Of a DNA stretch of 64,000 nucleotides, positions 46,782-60,543 are shown piece by piece; the first letter of the stretch is position 1; every line of letters starts with the position of its first letter. This stretch comes from Augochlora pura (taxonomy: Eukaryota > Arthropoda > Insecta > Hymenoptera > Halictidae), in NCBI RefSeq assembly GCF_028453695.1, contig NC_135773.1, positions 2,542,001 to 2,606,000 of the forward strand. The letters run 5' to 3'. The translations under genes were made by a program, and so were the position numbers. The notes below the pieces were generated by a model. That model searched no databases. It saw only the letters and a program-made list of their open reading frames with translations, and had not been told where the DNA came from.

Positions 46782-48860
46782 GATTACTGGTTATATCGAA
46801 ACAATTATTGTTGAGTGCGTTTTAATAACAATACTGGAAATGAAATACCGGAAACGTAGCTTTAAAATTAGACGATTACAGATGAAATATCTAGTCTTAT
46901 ATTAACGAATACAAGTTCTGTAAGCTATCGAAGCCTAAATAAGTTATTGTTTAAATATCCGTTACCAACTAAAATAAAAAAAAAGCTGAAAGGCATATCT
47001 TTCTTTCTCTTGTAATTCCGACCAATTATAATCAAATATAATATAATCCTGCGGTATATAGAAATATAATCAATAATTTAAAGAGTCACTGATGACTGCA
47101 GATTTTTATGCAGATTTTTGTAAACTACTTTTATAAAACTCTGAAGAAGAAAATGATTTTTTATATCAACTGGAACATTCGTTGCGTTGAACGTAGAACA
47201 GTGCCATAGTTAATTTCTACTAATATCGACGCTTGGTTGTATTTCACTAACTCGCGTTTACCATAAATGCATAAATAAAGTCGCTGCGACATTGAACACC
47301 GATGAAAAAGAAAATGAGAAAAACGTGACAGAAATAGTAACTTTAAGCCAAATTCCGTTGCAAAGCAACAATCTCGTTTAGCTGCGGAACAAGTTCCGCG
47401 AGAGTGGTAAACAAGATCCTCCGATATTCGAAAAAAGAAAGAGAACATCGCGTCCGCAACAAGTATCGATCGACGGGAAACCGAAACGGACGCGCTCGGC
47501 AGCCGCGTCGGCGTCGCCGAGGAAATAAATTGGCTTCCCAAACTCGCAGGAACTCGATTCCGAACGGGAAGAACGGCCGGGCAGGAGGCATCGTCGAGGA
47601 ACTACAGACCGAATGCTCGATGGAAAACGTAATTTATTGAAAGGGGACGGGGCGTGCCTGGTTCCGCCGCGCCGGCGAAAAAAAAGGAAGGAGAGAAGAG
47701 CGGAGCGAAAGAGAAAACAGGGTTGGGGGGTGAGGGGTAGAGGGGAGAGGGACCTTGCCTTGAAACGGCTCTATAGAAACGGGCCGTGCGGCGCGCGGTG
47801 CACGTGGCTGTTGACGGAAGCGAAAACGTGACATTGTGCATAGTTTAAAAGCCGCGGGGCCGTCGGATCGGCAGCGGCGTCGCCGAGGTAGAACGTGCCC
47901 GCTGATCGATACCAATTAATAATTCAGGTCGGCTAACTGCGACTAGAATTCGCCGGCTGTTGGTAGTCGAGCAGATAAGAACAAAGGGTGGGTCCTGCGG
48001 AAGGAAACGGCGGAACGTTAATGGCCTATCCGGCGAGGAGAGCTTGACAAATAGTGGTCGACGGCGATGAAAGGAGCCGGGGCCCGCGTTTCGTTACGTG
48101 CCCGCGTAACGAGTTCGGTCTTTCAGGAGTAGAGAACTGCCCTGCTCGACCATAAAGAATCCCGGTCGTGCGGAGGACAGCCCGGGGTCGATCTTTTTTT
48201 CTGTCCTCCAATCTCGGTGCGCGAACCGTTCTTTTCTTGCTTCCTTTTTTTTTTCTTTTTACCGGGGTAAGCTGGGCCAAAGGTGACAGCTTTCAGGCAA
48301 AAAAAAAAAAAGGGAAGACTAAAAACACCGCTTTAAACACCTCGATGATCAAGCATTTCGTTGCGAGACTCTTGGGTAATTGTGCGGAAGAGGGTCGACC
48401 TCGCGGCTTTCAATGACCTTCGAGTATGTCGCGGGATCAGCCTACCGAGTGAGTCTGCGGTTAACGTGACAAGCGGACGCAGAATTTGGAAGCAATTGGA
48501 CAGCGGAGTCCTATAACGCGGTTGCGTTAAAATTTTAAACATTTCGGTGATTTTATTTCATTTTCAAACATAATAATTATTATTATTGTATTTTGTCATT
48601 TTAAAAATATTGGTAAAGAGTACGAACCGGAAGACAATGTCAAAGATAAATAATAATGAGCTTTATGCGATAAGTTCTAAAATTGTACACAATTGTCTAA
48701 ATCGTAGACACAGTGAATGAATGATATAAATGAATAATGAATGAAGCAATATCGATCGTAATAACCGAATAAATAATTGCAACAATTCTAAAATAAGAAA
48801 TCCCTTAACCAATTGTTTCAAATTAGTTCAGCAGTATCTGCATTCTGAAATTATGCCTCA

Positions 48861-49069
48861 GCATGTTAAGTGCCAAAAATCAATCCCCCCAGAAATCCCA
48901 CAAACATCGGTCATTTAATTAGCGAAACCGGAAGCAGAAAATCAAAATTTACCACAGGGAGTATTAGCTTAACTCCTTCGTATTCTAAACATGCTAACTT
49001 AAACTCGACTTCATTACAATAAATATTAATTTGCAAAATCTAGTTAAAAATCAGTGTCACGCATGTCCG
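48861..49069. repeat. Dispersed repeat, copy 2 of a pair (possible MITE)
   Basis: Second copy of the element at 29111-29329, same orientation, clearly diverged. Starts GCATGTTAAGTGCCAAAAAT and ends near GTCACGCATGTCCG. Confidence 0.5.
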
Positions 49070-49218
49070 CATAAAACATTTTTAATAAATGTAATAATTT
49101 TCATGTAATCTCCTTTGAGTTGTCACTTTCGACCCCCGCTTCATCGATCCACCGAATTTCAATCCACCAAACTTCCTTGATATTTACCGGCGAGTGATCA
49201 CGGACAATGGGAGTCGCC

Positions 49219-49222
<4 letters not shown>

Positions 49223-49251
<29 letters not shown>
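49223..49251. repeat. (GA)n microsatellite
   Basis: Fourteen GA units followed by AAGGGAGGGAGGGG. Confidence 0.95.
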
Positions 49252-49254
<3 letters not shown>

Positions 49255-52200
49255 GAGGGAGGGGAGATAGAAGGAGACAGTTCAGTGAGTTTGTTCGGAG
49301 AACAGAATCGAACCTGGACACCTTCCATCCTCGGGGGTGGAAGATTTCATATCGGATCGGACGGGAAAGCTGAAAGTACAGGGGAGGTCAAGTAGCAGCG
49401 GGGTAGATACATTTCAGATAACAGCGGCAGGCCGATGTCAAGGCGGCCGTGACACGGCGGGACAAGTCTCGATAAGAACGGAAAGAAACCTTCGCGGGAT
49501 CGGTAAATTGCCAAGAAACGTTCGGGGACTTCCTTGATTGGCTGATAGGTCGCAGACGCGCGGCAATCGTTTCGGTACCGTGTGCAACACCTTAAATGGC
49601 GCATCGCCGCCGTTCCCCGGCCCGTGTCCCAGACGCTGCTATACTGTTAATCGATAAGAAATCACGCGCATAAACGCGGCGTCTTATTAAGATACGTCAA
49701 TGTCCACAGTGTTTCCATTTTCGCGGCGGCTTTCGAAGGGTTATTCTAGCGTGTATTTATTTTTTTTAGTTTCGTTAGGGCATTCTTTGCAAATGAAAAC
49801 TGTTATACCTTCCGCAGTCAAATTGACGGCAAATCGGCTCGATAAATAAATAAATCGATCATTAATCGGACTAGAAATTTCGCGTGCTCGAATAAATCGA
49901 CACAATCCTACGTGAACGGCCCCTCGGAGCGGCGTTAACGCGGAAACGACGCGTCCGGAGGGTGCTCGAGAAGCACGTTTGCGTTTTATTTCGTACACGC
50001 CGATTACGGGCTCGTGACACTCGGCTCTTTTCGCGTCCGCGGCGATAAAGCGAATTGGGTTATTGAGATTATTTAGAGTTCCGTGGCGGTGAAGTTGACG
50101 TGAAAGTGGAATAGAGGTTGCGGCAAAGGCAACGAATATCGGGGCCGCAGATGCAAAGCGGCGAACGCCGCTCGGAATTTTATTTATATGTGAGATTTAT
50201 TTGCCGGGATAGCCGCCGAGCTGTTAACCTTCCGTCGCGCTGTCGTCGTTCCGCGAAATAAAGTACAGCCGGACGAAATTGTATTTTTACGTCCGTTCGA
50301 CACCGAAAGTCGATTACAAGATGTTTATACGATGAAAACGATTGATTTTTTGTCGCACGTTCGGTCGGCCACGAAAACGTTACGACGCTTTTCAAAACGT
50401 ACAAATTCTCTAAAATTAGACCGAACGGCTCGATTGTTTCTCGCATGTCCCACCATGATGAATTTACTATACAATAAATCAAATTGCAAATGGCTAGAAC
50501 AGTAACGTTCGTTGATGGAACGAGAGTCAGTGTAAACATTTGTCGACGATTCCAATGTATCAAAATACTAAATTGATTCTTACGTTCCATGTATTTGTAC
50601 AACAAAACAGATGGAATAAAAAACATTTATTGACGAATCGACAGGAGTATATTTTATAGTTATGTATAATAGATGCATCGATTAACAAAATGTATTTCAA
50701 TTATTGTGAATTATGTCCTCCAACATTTAAACGAAATTTAAGTCATTTGTTGCATTATCAAAAACGTTGTAACATTTCAAAAGTATCCGAATAATTTCGT
50801 CGCCCACTGTGGTATTCGTTTCGTATTAAATTATAAGTTCTGATTTAAAAATTCTGCGGACTGCGTGGGAGCATCTATTTCGATCGATTTTAAAACTATC
50901 TCAACGCGTTCCAGCAACCCATTCTCCCAACGAGACAACACAAAACGCAGAGAACCCCTTTCGCATTCATCGTGCTCCTGTAAGTGACATGCATTCCCGC
51001 GAAAGCACGGGAACGCTATATACACACGTGCTTAAATATTTCGTACGAACGCCGCTGCTCGATCAAAGCTATAAAACTGTGTCATGGATGTGCCACGGAA
51101 GCTCAAGTCGTTCCCCACCTTTTTTTTTTCATCTCCGTTCCGAAACTTTCCGCCTATGGGTGCGCCTTTCAACTTCTCCAGTTAAAAGTGTCGCGGAGAA
51201 TGATCCTTTCGGTCTATTTTTCGTTTCGGACGTGATTGCGCGTCGTTCGTCCGTACCGAACGAATGGGAATTGGTTTTCCGTGTACGACGTGAAATCTTT
51301 CGAGTTTAATATAGTAAAATACATTTTTTTTTCTCTGTTAAAAAGTCACCGCCGCTTTAAAACTCCCACATTCGGTATTTTATTCGTTTTAAAGATGATT
51401 CTGCGACGAGATACTGTGTTCCGAATACGAAATCATAAAATTCAAACTAAAATTAAAAATTTTATGCATCGGCTGTAGAATAATAGGGAACAGATTTTAA
51501 TAACAACTTATTGTATATATTAGCTGGAACACTGAATCTTAATCATTTTTTTAAAGCATGCACAAATTGCGTTAAATTTATAACGATCCAAACTTTGAGG
51601 AGAGTTTTAAAAGGTTGTAAAGTGTTGCAAGCGTCGGATATTCTTTATACGAAAACTTAAACAATTTGCTAGAATGAGGATATAAATTACAATGCAGAAA
51701 CTTGCAACAGAAATTTTTCTTTATAAAAAATGCTGATCAGTTTAGCCGACGTCTACTTGAATCTACTACATCGATGTAGATCTCGACGTAATCTACAGTC
51801 AATTTTTATCACCGTCCTCAGCCAAATAACATATCGTTACTGGCGGGGAGTCCTATAAAGAGGAAGGGGCACCATTACCCTCGGGATAGAGACCATAGTC
51901 CGCTGATTGGAATTTGCCCTGAGCTGAAAATCGCTGCCTGTACGAGCAAGCTGTTGAACAGCTCTGATTTAGACCTCGTGCACGTCGCGTCCTTTGACTA
52001 TAGAGTCGAAGTATATTATAGTATAGTCCCTATATAGTATAGTCCTTATATTGCTCGAAGCGTGTATTCTCACATATTTCAGAGATGGGAATTAATATAG
52101 TACGAAAAACGTGCGCGAAATTCTTGTAACATTTAGGCAATTATGCGATTAACTACTTTGTCCAACAAGTGTATGAAATCGCGGAGTCGCTCAATCGAAT

Positions 52201-53849
52201 ACGATTCTTTTTAACGAACGGTCTGAAAGCTGCGATGCCAAAAATTTGACAAAAGTGAAAAATTTAGTATACGGAGACTGTCCGGAGCTATTACAATATT
52301 GATGACACGGTGGCCGGCATGGTTAGAAAGCGAAATATACCTCGACGTGTCTCGAACCTCTCCAACTTTCCACCTGAACGCTTCCTCCTGGATCTCCACC
52401 GCGGTGTTTTGCCTCCATGCACTGGAGAATGTGCACGGCCGTGGTCCTCGTGGCGGTGGAGGATCACACGGGAATGGTCCTCCTTCCTCGTCGATGTTGC
52501 GTCTCCTAATCAATAATGTCCGTATTAAAATTCGGTACATCAAACAATCGAGAACATTCGTGCAAGTTGCGATGTTCAACAAAATAACGTTGATAAAATT
52601 CCATCGAAAGACTCAGTTTACCAACAAGATAGGAAATGGTAGCAAAAAGCAATAAGGTAGGTAATTTAGTATCTTATAGAAAATCATAAATTTTTCGCTA
52701 ATTTATATAATATTAATTAAAAAATAAATGTCGAGCTACGTATTGTTTGAGAATTACAATATATTTTTAATATATTTATAAATTATATTCTTTGTGAACA
52801 TAAGTATATGGAAAAATTTGTTAATTACGTAATAAAGCAATAGGTTATAGTTACATATTTAAAAATTTCCTGTTTCATTGCTGCCATTTAATACAAGCTT
52901 TCAAGTTCAATTTTAGCCGGACGGATCCGTTCGAGTGACTATTTCACGTAATGTTTATCCGAATGATGCTCACCACTGCTAACCAACAAAATGGTCAGGT
53001 GTCACGTCACTCGGGCAGCCGGTGACACGTTTGGTAACGGGTCGACGGTTTTTCATATCCTTCTACCGTGAATTTCCCTCGACGGCGATCCCCGCGAACA
53101 GGCTACGGCCGCGCGAAAGAATCCCGGTTTTCCACGCGGTAAAGTCTTGTAGAAAAATTGTGTAGATATGGTATAAAAAAATTCGGATAAAATGACATAC
53201 GAAGAGTGCCGGGGGGGCAAAGAATTTAGACAAAGGATTGCGAAGCCTGCGGCTGCCCGCTTGACGTTCGCCGATCTCAAAGAAACGGTCGATCGATTCT
53301 CGAAAATTTGATGTTTCATAGCGTTCCCAGGAAAGCGTGAATTTTCGACAGGAACGAATGGATTGCAGCGCGGAACGCGGTCGCGGTGCCACTGAATGAC
53401 GAAGCTGTTGTTGTTATTTACTTAAATCCGTTGCATGCTAACCCACGCGCGTTATCAATGCATTCAAACTCCAATTACACTTCTATAGAGAATAAATATT
53501 TATCTGAAAAATAATTATCCGAATGAATTCAATTTGGTCGAATATTTTTTATTCGAATAACGATTATTCATTATTTGTCATTATAAGCCGTAATTCAAAT
53601 AAAAATACGAATGATCATTGACTGTTTTTGGATTTACGTAATTTTTTAAAAATATATTTGTACGAATCCATTCAGGATCAGTCTTAACTACTCGTAGAAC
53701 TATATGTATTTTTGTTACCTTCACCTGCGCCGGTAAAAAAATGACTTGGTTATATAGTGGTCGATTTACTCAAATGCAGCAAACCGGAAAGTTAAAAATC
53801 ATGTACGCAATCATGTTTCCATTGAAGAGCTTTTATGCTCGAGCTTTTA

Positions 53850-54079
53850 CGGGCTAAATAGTATATAAATGAAGATACTCTGAAATATTCCATATCAGAG
53901 TTTATTAACTCGAAAGATCAGAATTTGTTTAAGACAGGCATTTCTGTATCGATATCTCGTTGAAAAGGGTGTAGTAAAGCAAACGGGGCATATTTTGATT
54001 AAATCAACAGCTTTTGAAAAAAGATATACAGTTTTATATATTTACGTAAACATTCGACATTTCATATGCACCAACCTAA
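53850..54079. mobile_element. One arm of the same mariner-related element
   Basis: It runs from CGGGCTAAATAGTATATAAA to ATGCACCAACCTAA and matches the reverse of 25105-25310 closely (GGGGCATATTTTGATTAAAT is shared). Only one arm is present. It ends in the mariner-like terminus. Confidence 0.65.
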
Positions 54080-54080
54080 C

Positions 54081-54345
54081 AGTAACCCACATATATTGTA
54101 ACTCCTATCGAATTTCTAGAAAGTAACAATGTCCAGTGAGTTTCACGCCAATATGTAGAATGTTGCTAGAAAGTCATAAATCATGTATGCAATCATGTTT
54201 CCATCGAAGAGAGGAGTCGTTGTTGCATTAATCTGTTCTATAGTAACCCACACACGTTACATGCGCATCAAAACTGCTGTCGCACTTCTAGAAAGTAACA
54301 ATACACGTCGAGTTTCGTGCCGATATGTAGAACGTTGCTAGAGAA
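54081..54345. repeat. Diverged tandem duplication, about 160 bp
   Basis: Copies begin AGTAACCCACA at 54081 and 54242 and share TTCTAGAAAGTAACAAT and ATATGTAGAA-GTTGCTAG. An earlier related piece (AATCATGTACGCAATCATGT at about 53797) precedes the mariner arm, so that arm probably inserted into an existing duplication. Confidence 0.65.
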
Positions 54346-56437
54346 ACACGGAAATGATCGCAAAAGGCAAATAAATCATTAATGACACCATAAAACTTTG
54401 TCATATTTTCACTAAAGAAAGAAGGTTACGTTCTATATTAATGCAGTCTCTTCTACACGTACTATATCATGCAGATTTAGAACTTTGTAAATGCATCACA
54501 ACTTCGATAACACGAATTAGCAATATTAACATGACATCGATACTGAGAATTTAATGAAGGAATTTTTATAAACATTGGTAAGACTGTTTCCAAATTTCAT
54601 ATGAAACATGCTGTCCTTAAAATGCGATATACAAATTATGTCACTGTTGCAGCAAATTATCAATTGATTCTACAGACAGCTATTTATCAAATCCAAGATC
54701 TACGTGCACGATTTTCCATTATCGATCGACACGATCTATCAACGAATGCCGTGGTAAACGAATGATAGTGTTGCAAAGATTATTTCTGTTTAGCTGCGAT
54801 AGGTTTACGCTAAGATCAATACAGCTGAAAAGCCTGAAAATTATACGAACCCGGATCCGCGTAATCTTATACCCAAGAATTAACAATCACCCGGTTCAAT
54901 CTGCTGGTTCACGGTTTCAACAAACTGTAATTTTAGTTAATATTTTAGTTCGGTTGCGTCGCGTGGTATCGTCGATGCCGAAACGAAAGTTTGATACGTC
55001 CTTTAGCTCGGAAGAAACAATCCCCTCGGAGCCCAGGATGGGTCAGCTAGAAGCAGGCTATAGTCTTTTCACTCTTCCCTAACTCCCGTACCTTCCTGTG
55101 CCTTCCCGTGACGTCACTGGATCGTGTCAGTAGGTCAGAACCTGGTTACGTGTACGCCCGTGTTTCTCCAACGTACCGGGTGTTCAGACATCGCATTTTG
55201 CGTCCCGATATCGCGACAAATAATGCACACCATCACTGAGCTTGCCACATTTGGAATTGATCATTTAAGTGAACATTCGTTTAAATGTTTATTTAAACAA
55301 AAAATTATTATGCTATATAGAAGTAAAAGACAAAAATAATGACTTATTATTTGTAGATACAGATCTAGATAAATTGTATCAAAAATCTTTATCTTATTTA
55401 TCGAATCTTAAACATTTCGACCACTCAGATACAAGCGTATAATTACAAACAAATGTTGTTTCTTCAACTCAAAGCTGAAATAAAATTTTTCTTTAAAATA
55501 ATTACACAAAGAAATACTATTTCATGATTTATTTTTTCGTTGCACTTTTTGTTCACCACCATCGTTGATAATTCGATAAACGCATTACTTTCTAAAGGAA
55601 TAATCAAAATAAGTATAAGAAAATAAGAATAAGTAATATAGTTATGGTATTTACATAAAATTTAGGGGTAAACGATAAATAATATTTGCTTGCGATTTAA
55701 GCGTTAAAGGGAACAGTATCTTTGTACAGTATTTGTTCGTGGAAATATTTCCGTATTCCAGTTTCACTTCACTTATTTAGGGGACATGTTGCATGAAAAT
55801 ACCGACTCGACGAAAATTCATCCGGAGGAGCGAAATCGATGGCTGTAACATCAGAAGCGGTGCGAATGTCTATCGACCGGACGCGCCAATTTATTGTCGG
55901 TTTGTAACGTTGACGTAATGCGAATCAAGAATTATGTTCGTTCGATTAAGCGTTTTACGCGTCGCTTCGCGGACGCAAAGTTTCCTTCAAGATAAAGGTT
56001 AAAGTTTATAGCGTCTTTGCGACCTCAGCGATTTGCCGCGGTCATTAATTCCTTCCGCAACGTTACTCCTTTATGTGAGACAAATTCTTCTGTAGTCTGC
56101 GCCCGACGGTGTGTGCATTCTACGCGAGGACGTTAGCGTGCCTCTTTGATCAAGACTCTTTTCCCCCGTCATTTTCCACGATAAAATCGCGCGGAGATTG
56201 CCGCGGATAGATCCCGCTGCCGAACGAAAACTTCCATGATGAACGTGCTTTGTGCACGCTTATATGTTATGAAAACAAATCGAGAGTTTAATCAGTCGCG
56301 CGTTCATCGCACGCTGTCATCGCTTTTAGAAAGTTTTTATCCCTGAACGACACTTACATGTCATAACACGCACCTGTGCCCCGTCCCACGCAGTATTTTT
56401 TTTACGCGGTTCTTTCAACACGTCTCACTCGTGGTTG

Positions 56438-56610
56438 CACGATTTTCAGAATGCAGCAGTTTCTACACGATTCTTCCGACAAGTTTCAATCATAGCTACA
56501 CGATTCTTTTAACATAGCATTTACTGCACGATTTATTTAACGTAGGATTTATCACAAGATTTTTCAGACGTAGAATTTATTGCACGATTGTTTTAACAAA
56601 TTGCCTTCAC
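56438..56610. repeat. Degenerate 28-bp tandem array, six copies
   Basis: A CACGATT-type start recurs at 56438, 56466, 56499, 56527, 56555 and 56583; steps are 28 bp except one of 33. Each unit continues roughly as CTTTTAACNTAGNATTTATTG. Confidence 0.75.
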
Positions 56611-57545
56611 GGTTACACGACAGTGTCACATGTTGTTTGCTTACTTTGTCTAAGTTGCAAATGAAATATTTGATTAAGTACAATGACAAGAATTTAATAG
56701 TTTTTAAAATTAGAAAAGAAAGACGTAAACGGAACATACTGTGTTATAATTTCTATTTATTAATCTTGTGTTCTAGGTAAGTGATAATATCGCGTGTGTT
56801 AAAATACCTGGAACCATTCGTGAAAACTGTTACGCAAACGGAATAATGGTGATTGCGTTAATATGGAATTAATCATTTTATCGGAAAGTACTGTAGGGGA
56901 AATTGAAATACGCGTGAACGTTGAACAAATTAGATGGCGAGATAGCAAGTTTTATCATCGTATCTCTCTGGGAACAAAAGAACGGCAGCAGAAACGGGGA
57001 AGTCGAACTTCTGGCCTCGCTTTCACGTTCACCGGTTAACGCGCATTGCGCATTTCATTCGTCCTGGGCACCGATTTCACAGTTAACGACGTTGTTACTC
57101 GCAGGAAGCAATCCGGTAGGTTTTAAAACATCTCGCTTTCAATATCGTGAGCGCGAAAGTAAAAGGGTTGCCGAGGACGTGAATCATTCTTAAGCGTCAC
57201 GAATGTTGCAAGAATCTCGTGAATCGGCCGCACGAAGTTCTACGTAATTTAAGTGGTGACACCTTCGTTGATTAACAACCATGTCAAAATCACAAATGCA
57301 TAATTGCCAGTCCCTAAGAACTTGTTTAACGGCTTTAACAAATTCGCGAAGCAACACGTTATCTCTATTAATATGAGATTCTGTAGAATCTATATAATCG
57401 ATTCGCTTTTAAATACAGCGTGGCCGTAAACCATAAAACTATTGAACACAGGATACAGTTGGTATATTTTGGTTCACAAAAATGGTATGAAATTCGCATG
57501 AAATAATAAATAAAAATTCTATTCGATTAAATAATATTTTATTCG

Positions 57546-57762
57546 TTAATTCTTTGCACTCCGAATTTTATTTCAATTTCGTTACCAACGCTCTTAAGTA
57601 TTTCATTTGATATTTATTTTAACTGTAAGGCAATTTAAATAAATAAAGGATGAAACTATTTCTATTTATTTGGTCATGAAATAATGTCGAGGGGGACTCG
57701 ACAATGGAGCTCCTGAGATAAAAACTAATGTCATACTCGATCATAGGAGTGCAAAGGGTTAA
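57546..57762. mobile_element. TTAA MITE related to family A ends
   Basis: Starts TTAATCTTTGCACTCC and ends GGAGTGCAAAGGGTTAA. A stem-loop GTCGAGGGGGACTCGAC lies about 60 bp from the right end. 217 bp. Confidence 0.75.
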
Positions 57763-59849
57763 GTCCTTATCTCCTATCAACCAAATAAAATTTTGCTCGT
57801 CTCTGTCGAAAATTTTCTGTCGTAGATATATGACAAGATATATGAAATAAATATATGAAATAAACATTTCGGTGGATTTATAGCCATTCTCTTTTTCCGA
57901 ACAAAAGAGTTAAAGGTCGAAACAAACCGTTACATCGGATTCGATTGAAAATGTTAACAATTTCATTCAGGTCTTGCCCTCGAGCATATCGAACAATGCC
58001 GCCGCAAAGGCGGACCATTTGCCTGCCAAGAGGATTTATCGATGGACTTGTTCCGAGTTTTTTTGCGTTCGGTGTATATAATGGGCAATAACGCGACGAT
58101 GATGCACGCAATTATCTCACTGTTCTTGGTGCGCCGCTTCCGAAGACAACCTCGGGAACAAGAGCAAAAAGACGGAACAGACCTCGCTCCGCGGTCGCAG
58201 CACCACCGACCTTGGTCTCAAGCACGTCGCAGTCGATCCGAAGCAGATATTGCGTTCGGGATCTCCTCCGTGTGCACCTTCGAATCCCAAATCGCCTAAA
58301 TTGCAAAATTATCGTCCGTGCTCCTCCGCAACGTCCGCCGAATGTATATGCTTCGTTCCCGAAGAAGCCAATAACAAATCCGAACGTGACCCGCCTCGGC
58401 GATATCTATATTTCGTTGGTTTTTCGAATTTCTGAGTCAGAATTCCGACGAAATATCGCGGAACCGTCGACCCACATGTAACACGAAACTTTAGAACTCG
58501 CGCAAACATTATATTGACAATGATAACCTGAAGAGAAAAATATTTTTTAGGAGATATTTAGGTGGAAACATTCGGCTGGATCACAATAGATATATTTGTA
58601 AAATCAAAAATATTTCGGCTATTAATATTCCATATATAATACAGAATCAAATTACTGTTGCAATTGAAGTGACACAGTTCAGAGAAATATTTGCCGATAT
58701 TTCTGTTCCTTGGTTAAAATATTTTTATCCAGGTTTGTTCGCAACTCTGTGCGCCGGTTACCCAGAACTGGACCCAGTTTCAGCTCGCGTCGCGGTCGTA
58801 TTGACACATTACAAAAAGCAGATTAGGGGAACGAGCAGGCCCTATCGACAGCCAGTCCTCGAGGATCCCGTTCCCATTTATCACGACGAATTATTCACCG
58901 TCGGGGGGGAAAAAAGATCGGTGACCACGAGCCGTGGACAAAGAGCTGCGAAACGACCTGTCCTCTCCTATTCGACTGTCCCCGTTGTCCCCGTGTCGCT
59001 CGGTGCCCGAGCTACTTCTTCTTCTTCTTTCTCCTCTTCTTCTTGGTCTCCTCCCGTTCCATGCTAGTCAGATGATTTGTTGCGTGCAGCCATCGGGGCG
59101 AAGGTGTGTTACAAAAGGGAGACGGAATCGCAGATATCTTGCGGCGAAGATAACATCTGTGGGAGCCGCGAGAGATTTGCGGTGGAGAGTGACTCCGGCC
59201 TCCGGACTGCCTACGCATCTTCCAGGCCGCGCCGGCTGGTCCACCTGCATTGCAGCATTGCACTGGTTCAATGTCGGCGCAACGTTGACCGTGCACAACG
59301 GCCGGAATGTTGCTCGCTCGAAAATTCGTGGTCCGCCGGGCCGCGGCGGCGCGACCGTGCAGAAAACATCCCGGCCGAGGCCTCACGATCTCGCAGTTCC
59401 GTTGCACCGTCAATTAGGAGGATTAGGTCGACGCGAAAACTCTTCTCGCGATGCGTGCGCTCCGCGTTCTCGAATAACAGGAGCATGCACGAATTAGGCA
59501 ATTATTTTTCTACCGTTTCTCCAGTTCTTCCCTTTTCGCCGCTATAGTTGTATATTATAGTACTTGTTATTACATATAATTATAGTACTTGTATAGTACT
59601 CGGTTCGATTAACACTCGAATACTTATTCCTACTCGTAATTGGTAAAGATCGTTTACGAAACTGTAATAAATTATGAAACACGGATAGAGTAAATTACAC
59701 CTGGATTGCAGAGTTTTGTGCAGAATAAAAATTATCTTCATCAATTTTAACGAACATCAGTCAAGTAGACATTTTGTTTCTGTCGTTAATAATTTCAACA
59801 AGTTGAGAATAGTACATAGACATCCCTGAATTAATCTATTTTCGTTACA

Positions 59850-60093
59850 TTAACCCCTTGCACTGTAATAACGAGTCAGACTCCTGTTATAGATTTAATG
59901 CAAAATCTACTAAATATGAATATTATTCATTCCTTCTTTATCTGAATAAAAATAAATTCTTCTTTTATTAAAATCTATAAAAGGAAGTACATATAAAAGA
60001 AGCAAAAATTGTCTGACTCTATTTAGAAAAATATTAAGGATAAATTAATACTAATCAACGCAGCGCGAAAGGAATCATAGTGCAAGGGATTAA
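59850..60093 (+). mobile_element. TTAA MITE, family B
   Basis: Starts TTAACCCCTTGCACTG and ends TAGTGCAAGGGATTAA. Hairpin ACGAGTCAGACTC at 59871, 17 bp from the left TTAA. 244 bp. Confidence 0.8.
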
Positions 60094-60294
60094 ATTTAAT
60101 ATTTACGCAATGTTAAATTTTACTTGTTAATTTTTGTCGTAGATGCCTAAAATACGATTCAGTTATAATGAGACGACCCTATACCTTATTACCTTACGAA
60201 TACCTAACGCATTGATAAATCATTTAATCGAAGTTCTCTGGTTACGAAAAGGATATTTTCATAGAATCCTTTGACGCATTAACGGTACTACGTA

Positions 60295-60543
60295 TTAACC
60301 CTTTGCACTCGAGCGGCGCCTCTACGGCGCCATTAAAATTGTTATAACACGTTCCAAAATTATTTTTACAAATGTCGCCGAAGCATAGATTGAAAAAATT
60401 GTTGAAAGTATAACTGTTATATGAGTCACGAGACTCAATTTCACACGCATAGTATAAATTTTGTTATATAAGATGGAAATGCTAAAGGTCAGAAAAATGA
60501 TTTCTGATTTGCAGTTGAAATGGCTTCGAGTGCAAAGGGTTAA
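60295..60543 (-). mobile_element. TTAA MITE, family A, reverse orientation
   Basis: TTAA at both ends; starts CCCTTTGCACTCGAGC and ends GGCTTCGAGTGCAAAGGG. Hairpin GGCGCCTCTACGGCGCC at 60315-60331, 16 bp from the left TTAA. 249 bp. Confidence 0.87.

Larger units (their letters stand above)
44479..57545. other. Non-coding region with CpG-rich patches
   Basis: Patches at 44640-45100, 45570-46030, 47400-48500, 49100-50300 and 52300-52520 are GC-richer; the rest is AT-rich. A 155-codon ATG frame (45103-44636, -) and a GC-rich open segment at 52300-52520 were examined; neither has recognisable domains or splice support. CAGGGTGTTCCATTTTTAAG at 46087 looks like a lone mariner-type end. TGACGTCA at 55109-55116 is a perfect CRE-type palindrome with no gene nearby. 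Confidence 0.4.
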
